Source of the DNA: Madurella fahalii
Taxonomy: Eukaryota; Ascomycota; Sordariomycetes; Sordariales
Length of the DNA: 64,000 bases
Assembly: GCA_029876055.1 (NCBI GenBank)
Contig: CM056880.1
Coordinates: 1,860,001 to 1,924,000, forward strand
Direction of reading: 5' to 3'
Under the pieces are notes generated by a model, which worked only from the letters and a program-made list of their open reading frames with translations, did no database searches and was not told where the DNA came from. Below, piece after piece: positions 57,832 through 64,000 of the stretch. The first letter of the stretch is position 1. Each line of letters starts with the position of its first letter. A program made the translations under genes and the position numbers.

Positions 57832-60800
57832 TCACTCCATCCGAACCATCCCCCATCCCTTCATATTCTCCCTCCAGCTCTCGATGACCTTGCCAGCCCA
57901 CTCCTCGGCCCCCGCCCTACCCCCGACAACCTCGGCCAGCGCTTTCCCCACCTCGTCCTCCCCTTCCTGGCCATCCCCGCCAAACACCAGATCCAACAAG
58001 CGGTCCAGCCACCCGCCCTCGGCCAACGCCTCCTTCAGCCGCTGCACGGTCCCCTTGACCTCGCCCAAGGCGCGCGCGGCGACCTCGGCGAGCGCCTTCA
58101 TCTCGACCAGCGCGTCGCGGTGGAGGCCGGACCGGCCGCTCCGGTCGCGCGCCAGCTCCTTGTCGTGCAGGGCCAGCACGAACGCGGCGCTGTGGCGGAT
58201 GGCCAGCGCCGCGTCCCGCACGCACGACAGCGTGTGCATGTCGGCCAGGGCGTAGCACGCCTGCGGCATGCGCGCGTCCGGGACGGGGTGCAGGAGCGGC
58301 AGGGCGGCGCGGAGCGCCGAGAAGGCCGTCTTGATGGACGACGTGGCCGTCCAGAGCGTCTGCTTGGGCGGCGGGTCGGCGCGCGAGCTGGAGACGCACG
58401 TGAGCAGGGCGGCCGGGAGGAGGGCGAGGATGGTGTAGTAGTTCGTTTCCGGGCCCGTGAGGAGGGCAGGAGTCGACGGCCTGTGGAAGACGTCGGCGAG
58501 CGAGTTGCTGAGCCGCGAGAGCACCTCGAGGATGTACTCGCGGTCGCGGAGGGCAGCTTCGTTGGCCTTGGATGGCTTGTATTCCTTGGGTGGTTTGTAC
58601 GCGAGGAGGTCGAAGTACTGCTCCGAGAGAAACGCCAGGTGGGCGCGCTCGTCCTGTGGGGTGAGAGGGTTAGTTGGCCGGGTTGGAGTAACAAGACAGA
58701 AGAGGGGAAGGGGGTGTGGCTTACTGAAAGCCCAGGTCCGAGGCGGAGATATTCGTGGATAGGCGGGCCGTCCGGGCTCTCGAGATTCGGAAAGGAACCG
58801 TAGTCCGTCTTGTTTACCAGGACGGTCTTGTCCGTGATGTTCACTAGAGATCCGTCAGGAGAAATCCAGAGCCACGGACGGCATGACACTCACTGGCTAG
58901 GGGGTGCTCCTCGATTTCGCACTCCATCTTGCCACCGAAACACCTCGTCGCGCGCCTCTCCTCCACCAAGGTCATCATCATGGTGCAACTCCTGCGCAAA
59001 TTGCTGTCGTACTCTGCAATATCGAGGATGCTGGTGTAGCTTCCAGACGAAAAAGCATCCCAGATGCGCAGGGGACAATCGTCTCGTAGTGTGCTGTTAT
59101 AGTAGGCACGTAGCGGCTCCATTAGCGAACGTGTGCCTTGAAAAAGCCCCGGGGAGAGGCTGGATATCCTGTCGAAGAACAAGGGGCTAAGCGCATCTTG
59201 GACTGTCCTCTTCACGTCCAACGGGATCCAGAGCTGGTATGCATACGAAGGACAGCCAAGTAATAAATATAGCTGGACTAGAAGCAGTCGCAGCTCGTTG
59301 TCGCTGGGCGTTACTTTGAGCTGATGGTCGAGAAGCAGCACCGCTTGCAGAAACGGACCAGGCTCGATATCTTGCCACAAGGAGTGAACCGAGTCTGAAG
59401 TCCGCGGCTGCAAGCCAGATAGCTTGAGGAACGAGGTGCCCATGACGAGTGCTAGGTCGAGCCTGGGGTCTTTGTCCAAGCGAGGAATGGCCTCTAAGAG
59501 GTCTTTGTCGCTATTTATTTGTTTGTACGTGGCTGATGCGTCGACGATGATTTTCTTCAGGCAACGCTTGCATGGGAGCGAGGCGAGAGTGGTACAAAAC
59601 CGGCATTTGTATGGTTCATCTCGGCCTCCGCCGTCGACAACAGACGGCTTAGGTGAGATTGTCTGTGGGCATGTTGTGAGAAGATATCGAAGCTTGCACT
59701 CCAACACCCTTAGTACGACTTTCCGAGCCTTGTCGGATTTCTATCCGAGCTGGTTAGTCTGTCCTCTAGAGGCTAGCTTGGTTGGAGTAGAAACACACCT
59801 CATCCACGATCCGGGGCACGACCTTTTCCATGAGAGCCTTGATTTCCCCGAAACCAAGCTGCGAAACGTATCCCTTGATGTCGTCAAACGCAGCCAGTCT
59901 CTCAAAATATTGGTCCAGAAACAGGCCAATCTGAACCACTCTCGGCGATAAGGAGGTGGAATCATGGTTCGGATTTAGTGTCGTCACCTGCAGCCAGAAG
60001 GTCGTCTCTAGAAGGGCGAGGCTAAGATTTTTCTTGTACATCTCACTCGCTCTATCTTTGATATCGATAAACCGTTTCAGAAGAGCTTGTACCTCGCTAA
60101 TCGCGCTGTAGGGAGAGCCAGTGAGCATGCCCAGACTTAGAAGAGGGATGGAGGGGCATACTTGTCAGGATCTGCCGCCTGGCCCGCAGCTGCCGCAAAC
60201 TTCTTCCATATCTGCAAGTCGCAAGAAAAGAAGGGCGTTGTGCTTCCGTTAATGCCCAGAGTCAAGGCCTCGCGGCAAATGTTATAAATGTGATCCCATT
60301 TGCCCCATGTCTCTAACGCATCGAGGCCCTCGCAGAGGAGAAGTTTGTGGCCCTGCTTGAGCTGGCTAACAGCTCCCAGTTTTGGACTCTGCAACCGAGA
60401 GATGAATTCCTCCTTGGTCCCGTGGCTCAGCAGCACCCGGTAGTAGAGACATATCTCTTCTTCTGTCAGGAGACCCCTATCCGTGGGCTCCAACTTTGTT
60501 GACTCGGGGCAAGTCAGCACAGTTTTTCCCGTATACCAACAGAGAGTGAACATACATTTTCGGTCAAATCAGCAGCTCGCTCGAGTTGCCTGACCGCCAA
60601 CAGGCTATAGACCTTGCGGCTGGCATCGGTACACTGCGGGCTGATCTATCCATGTCAGGCTTGAGCAGGGGAAAGGGCCCGGAAGGTGAGACACACTGAA
60701 AGCAGGAACGTTAGAGTGATGTTCCAAAATAAGTACCGGCGGTCAGTAGAATTGGTGTGTGTCTTGTCCAGAGTCGTGGCGATCTGATAGGGAAAGTTGA

Positions 60801-61345
60801 TAAGCACGGTGTTTCGGTGACCAGGCGAAGCTGCATGATATCACCCACCTGCTGAGCGCTCACGAGATCCCATTTCTCAAGACAAGCTTGCAGGCATTGC
60901 ACGGCCAGGGGGCTTGTGGGATTCGCCTTGGCCCAACGTGCCCTCAGGGGTCCCAAAGTCTCGGCATACTCAATCTCGTAGCCCAGGAAATCCCGGCAGG
61001 CCCACTCGTACAGCTCGATGGTGTCGATATCTGGCGTCTTCTTGTTCTTGATGAGCTCATCGATGGCAACGAGAACCCCGCATTTCTCGGCGGTTCCGTC
61101 AAGCTGGGACTCGGCACACATCTTGATTGCCTGGCCAAAAGAATGAGATGCCGTGTCAAGACCGAAAGCAGGGGCCGGCCGGGGTGACCGGTTACACGCA
61201 CCTCGTAATACGGATCCTTGAAGGTTGCTGCCCGCTTGGTGGCGAGGCGGACGACGGCGTTCCAGTTCCCATCGCTGAAGGCCGACTGCAGCTGCACGTC
61301 AACGCTGCTCCTGAGCGTCGGCCGGCCATACCTGTATGAAGACAT
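57832..61345 (-). CDS. MDM20: NatB N-terminal acetyltransferase auxiliary subunit
   Basis: Nine exons (61202-61345, 60849-61130, 60697-60783, 60556-60645, 60162-60493, 59799-60105, 58894-59740, 58725-58843, 57832-58653) with introns of 50-71 nt give 1009 residues in one frame. It is the Mdm20/Naa25 (PF09797) non-catalytic subunit that anchors Naa20 to ribosomes. Evidence: the N-terminus MSSYRYGRPTLRSSVDVQLQ and NAVVRLATKRAATFKDPYYE, then TPR-like helical repeats (IELYEWACRDFLGYEIEYAE, EEICLYYRVLLSHGTKEEF), the QLYLLLGCPSYAYQLWIPLD segment typical of the family, VKRTVQDALSPLFFDRIS, and a helical C-terminus ending ENMKGWGMVRME. The first ATG in frame, 61345, gives the conserved start. Confidence 0.9.
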
Positions 61346-64000
61346 GGTGGCAGGCCCCGGTTCTGCACTGTACAGCGATCTGTTTGCGGTCGTGCGTGAG
61401 GAAACAGCAAGGTCATCCAACGTGGGGTGGGAAGGGAGCCAATAACGATGGCGGGGCGCACTTTGTCGCGAATTCAGTGCAGAGTTGGGCGCCCTTTGGT
61501 TGTTCCCACGCCCGCGACGCCCAAATCGGCTCTTTGCTTACGAATCCCAGGTGCAGTCCGGACCAGGACAAGCTCTCTAGCAGCTGGCACCTTTCCACTT
61601 CGCACAAGCTCCGCTGCCCAGCGATCTGCTCTAGAGGGAAGTTTGAAAGTGTTGACAGCCGACGCAACTTTATTTGGTGGGGTTGTTGAACATGGCTCGT
61701 GCGCAGCGGGACCCCACCTACCATGCGCCGATGGGAGGAGCTCCGATTCCCGTCCCATCTTCGCCGACTGCTCGGCAACGATCCCTGTTGCATTGCCCCT
61801 GCCGGTATCCCGAGCTTTCCTTGCCTCACTGAGAAGAGGATATATCACATGTATTGTACAGTACACTTCTACGACGGGGTTTGCTGCTTTCACCGGTAAA
61901 TGTACGCGAACAAGCAACTGCTCGGCCATCCGAGTCGCGGGATACCGGGACAGATCTCGCTTCTCGGAACCCAATTCGGAGGTGCTGGATTGGCCTCATG
62001 CTGAACTGCTCCCTCTGCTGCCCATCCTCCGCTTCTCTATCTGCTCGCCGGCCGTGCTATGTCAGAGACACATCCAAGGAGGGGGAGAAACACGCTACGT
62101 ACCCAAGCCTTCTTGCAGTCCCTATACGCCCTGCGGTTCCGCGCCATCAACAGTCAGCAAAAGCCTTATTCCGAACAAGGATTCTTCAGCGGACCACCAC
62201 TGACTGGAAGTAATCCCCACAGAAGGACCGGTCGCCTCCATTGCGATGCAGGCATCGTATGCTCCGGGCGGCAACGTCTTGACACGGGTCGAGGAACTCG
62301 CTTCTGTCCTTCCTGTCGCGCGTACAGCAGATGTTAGCTTTGCAAGCGGTGCGCAGAGCAGAGCGAAACCATCATGGATACTAACGATTCGAATTTGTCC
62401 TTCGTCTCCCGGTTCCAGGGTTCCGCGCTGCTGCTACCTGCGGTAGATGCCATGGTTTCCGTATCGCGGTGAACTGTTCATAAGCGAGCAGTGCGTGAAT
62501 GTGTCGCGCGTTCGCATTCGATCTCGTGGTGCAGCGGCCATCGATGTTGGATTTGCGAGGAGAGCCGCTTGGTTGCCGAAGGATGCCAAGCTTTCTGCAC
62601 AGACCCATGTCACCTGGCGACTCCCGTCAACCCCTGTTACTGTACGGTACCTGAACAACCCCCTGAACGGTCACAAACCATATGCATGTCGAGATGCTCA
62701 CCTCAGCCGAGTTCTCACTCGGGTATTGAAGGGATCTTGCGCAATTCTTGAGACGGAACTGTGTAATGTAGGGCATGGAGGGGGCGAAGTACGCCCCTAA
62801 TCCTAGACAAAGTATTGTCAACTACGCTTCAGTCCGCTTCGGGCTAACCCCCAGCTCACTTGCCTCTCCGATCGCCATATGAACTTCCCCTGTTCAGCGA
62901 ACCTAAGGGCCGGTTGCTTCGTACTCTGAACCTTTCTTATTCGACTTCCAGAACAGGGACCAGTTCCAAAGTGGCTCCGAGATATGGGATACAGGATACA
63001 TAAAATAAGTATTTGTGCACGATGAACGGCTTCGCTCAGGACCCCCCCCCCCCCCCCCCAGGCCGGTTCCCGTTGCCGTGGAATCGAGATTCGGTAAAGC
63101 CACCATAAATGAAAATATTTCTCTCTGGCCCTGGGATGATTCTTGGTTTCCGCGGCTTGCAATTCTCCCAGCCCAATCCTGAACCTAGGGTCGAAGCAAG
63201 TCAGGTACTCATTCCCCATCTACCGCATCGCCGCAATTCTTGGTGTCTACTTCCAAACCTCATATCGCGCAGGACATCAAGATATCCAGAGAATTATACT
63301 CGCCCCAAAGTACCTCGCATTTCTTTACGTTCCCGGCTTCTTGCTGCAGGTCACGATTTGGTCTTCTACCCTCAACGCACCACCACCACCGCCCCGCTCC
63401 GACTATTTGGTGGCCTCGGCCCAAGTTATGAAAGCCGCTGGAAGCGTCATTGCACGTAAGGCGCCAGTCATTTGTCACTCTCAAGCGACCGTCTTCCCCA
63501 TCCCATAACCTATCAGCATCCAGAAGATTGTCCCGCTAACGTGCCTCTCGATGTAGACTGGCTTCCACCTCTCTCTAGGCAGTCACTCAATTCAGAGATC
63601 ACCCACAGATTGGTGTTCCTTCACGCACCTAGTCCACCCAAGTCAAGATGGCTCAACGGGCGCCACTAGCCCGCAGGTGGCCTTTTTTTCCCTTCTGGAA
63701 GCTGGATGGCTTTAATTTCACGGAGCTGCGAAACTCCCAGCATACCAAAGCGGTACGAGGCGCTCTCTACAAGAGAGAGTTCACTAACACCTCAATTTCG
63801 GATTCAAATCCCCCGTCAGCGGATGACTACTCCGTTAGAGTGCGCAACAACGTGGCGGTACATTTTCTGGCGATGTTATACTGCAAAGACTCTTTCTCTC
63901 AACAAACAGTATTTTGGCAGCGAGTCCAGCTCTGCGGTCTCGGGCAAGGAGCTAGAGTTGCTGAAGCCATAGGAGATATATTCGTGGAAGCACGAAAGGC
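61346..64000. other. Right-end region, no gene supported
   Basis: This is 2.65 kb upstream of MDM20 running to the edge. It holds GTACAGTAC at 61856-61864, TACTGTACGGTAC at 62638-62650 and an 18-base C run. The longest plus ORF (61427-62203, 258 codons) is Ser/Pro/Arg-rich with no domain and starts inside the MDM20 5' flank; I take it as chance. The last 0.9 kb (63.1-64.0 kb) has ORFs on the plus strand but nothing recognisable; a gene could extend past the edge. Confidence 0.45.
63042..63059. repeat. Poly(C) homopolymer run
   Basis: There are 18 consecutive C, directly followed by A and a GGCCGG context. Long C runs are rare in fungal intergenic DNA and are prone to assembly or base-call error in length. 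Confidence 0.85.

Noticed and set aside
61427..62203. 258-codon plus-strand ORF upstream of MDM20
   Set aside because: No domain or codon pattern, and it overlaps other ORFs on both strands.
63810..63850. Possible tRNA T-arm (ggattcaaatccc)
   Set aside because: The five-base stem does not pair (A opposite C at the closing position) and no acceptor, D or anticodon arms fit.
1..64000. CRISPR arrays, bacterial operons, IS elements
   Set aside because: Eukaryotic intron-containing genes throughout; no regularly spaced direct repeats and no prokaryotic transposase.

Overview
The window is nuclear DNA of a filamentous ascomycete (Pezizomycotina, probably Sordariomycetes). Genes are split by short GT-AG introns of about 50-160 bases. 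Coding GC is high, with polyQ/polyD and trinucleotide tracts, and the recognisable families are fungal: a UVI-1/HsbA-like secreted protein, a PHO80-type cyclin, ILM1, MDM20 and a TRAPP II subunit. Family names come from recognising conserved motifs by eye; no database search was possible. Exon boundaries were chosen so that the frame closes and splice signals match.

Left part (1-29 kb), accessory and metabolic genes plus some housekeeping: a copper amine oxidase whose N-terminal half is frame-broken and which runs off the left edge; a small secreted UVI-1/HsbA-like protein; an AIF/AMID-type FAD oxidoreductase; a heme-dependent oxidative N-demethylase-like (DUF3445) protein; an MFS sugar-type transporter; a secreted or anchored SET-domain protein; a PHO80-like cyclin; proteasome beta1 (PRE3); and an ERV2-type sulfhydryl oxidase. 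Nearly all are on the minus strand.

Middle part (29-38.6 kb), gene-poor and decayed: one conserved small protein, a broken FAD monooxygenase relic, a TA-rich stretch resembling a mutated repeat, a two-exon Cys-rich small secreted protein with a Kex2 site (effector-like), a hypothetical protein, a relic combining ankyrin-type and TPR-type repeats (NLR/STAND gene debris), and a GC-rich stretch with no convincing gene. This is the most accessory-looking part of the window.

Right part (38.6-61.3 kb), compact and conserved: a Ser/Thr kinase, a C2-domain protein, TRAPPC10/TRS130, methylthioribose-1-phosphate isomerase (MRI1), a secreted M20 peptidase, the GGTase-I beta subunit (CDC43), ILM1, and the NatB auxiliary subunit MDM20/NAA25. 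The last 2.6 kb has no gene I can support.

No operon-like or cluster logic links these genes. The main unexplained non-coding signal is a recurrent GTAC(A/T)GTAC motif: four exact copies, each upstream of a minus-strand gene start. I found no clear new multi-gene system. The best candidates for new biology are the secreted Cys-rich gene with its decayed NLR-like neighbour, and the SET protein that lacks the expected motif-IV tyrosine.
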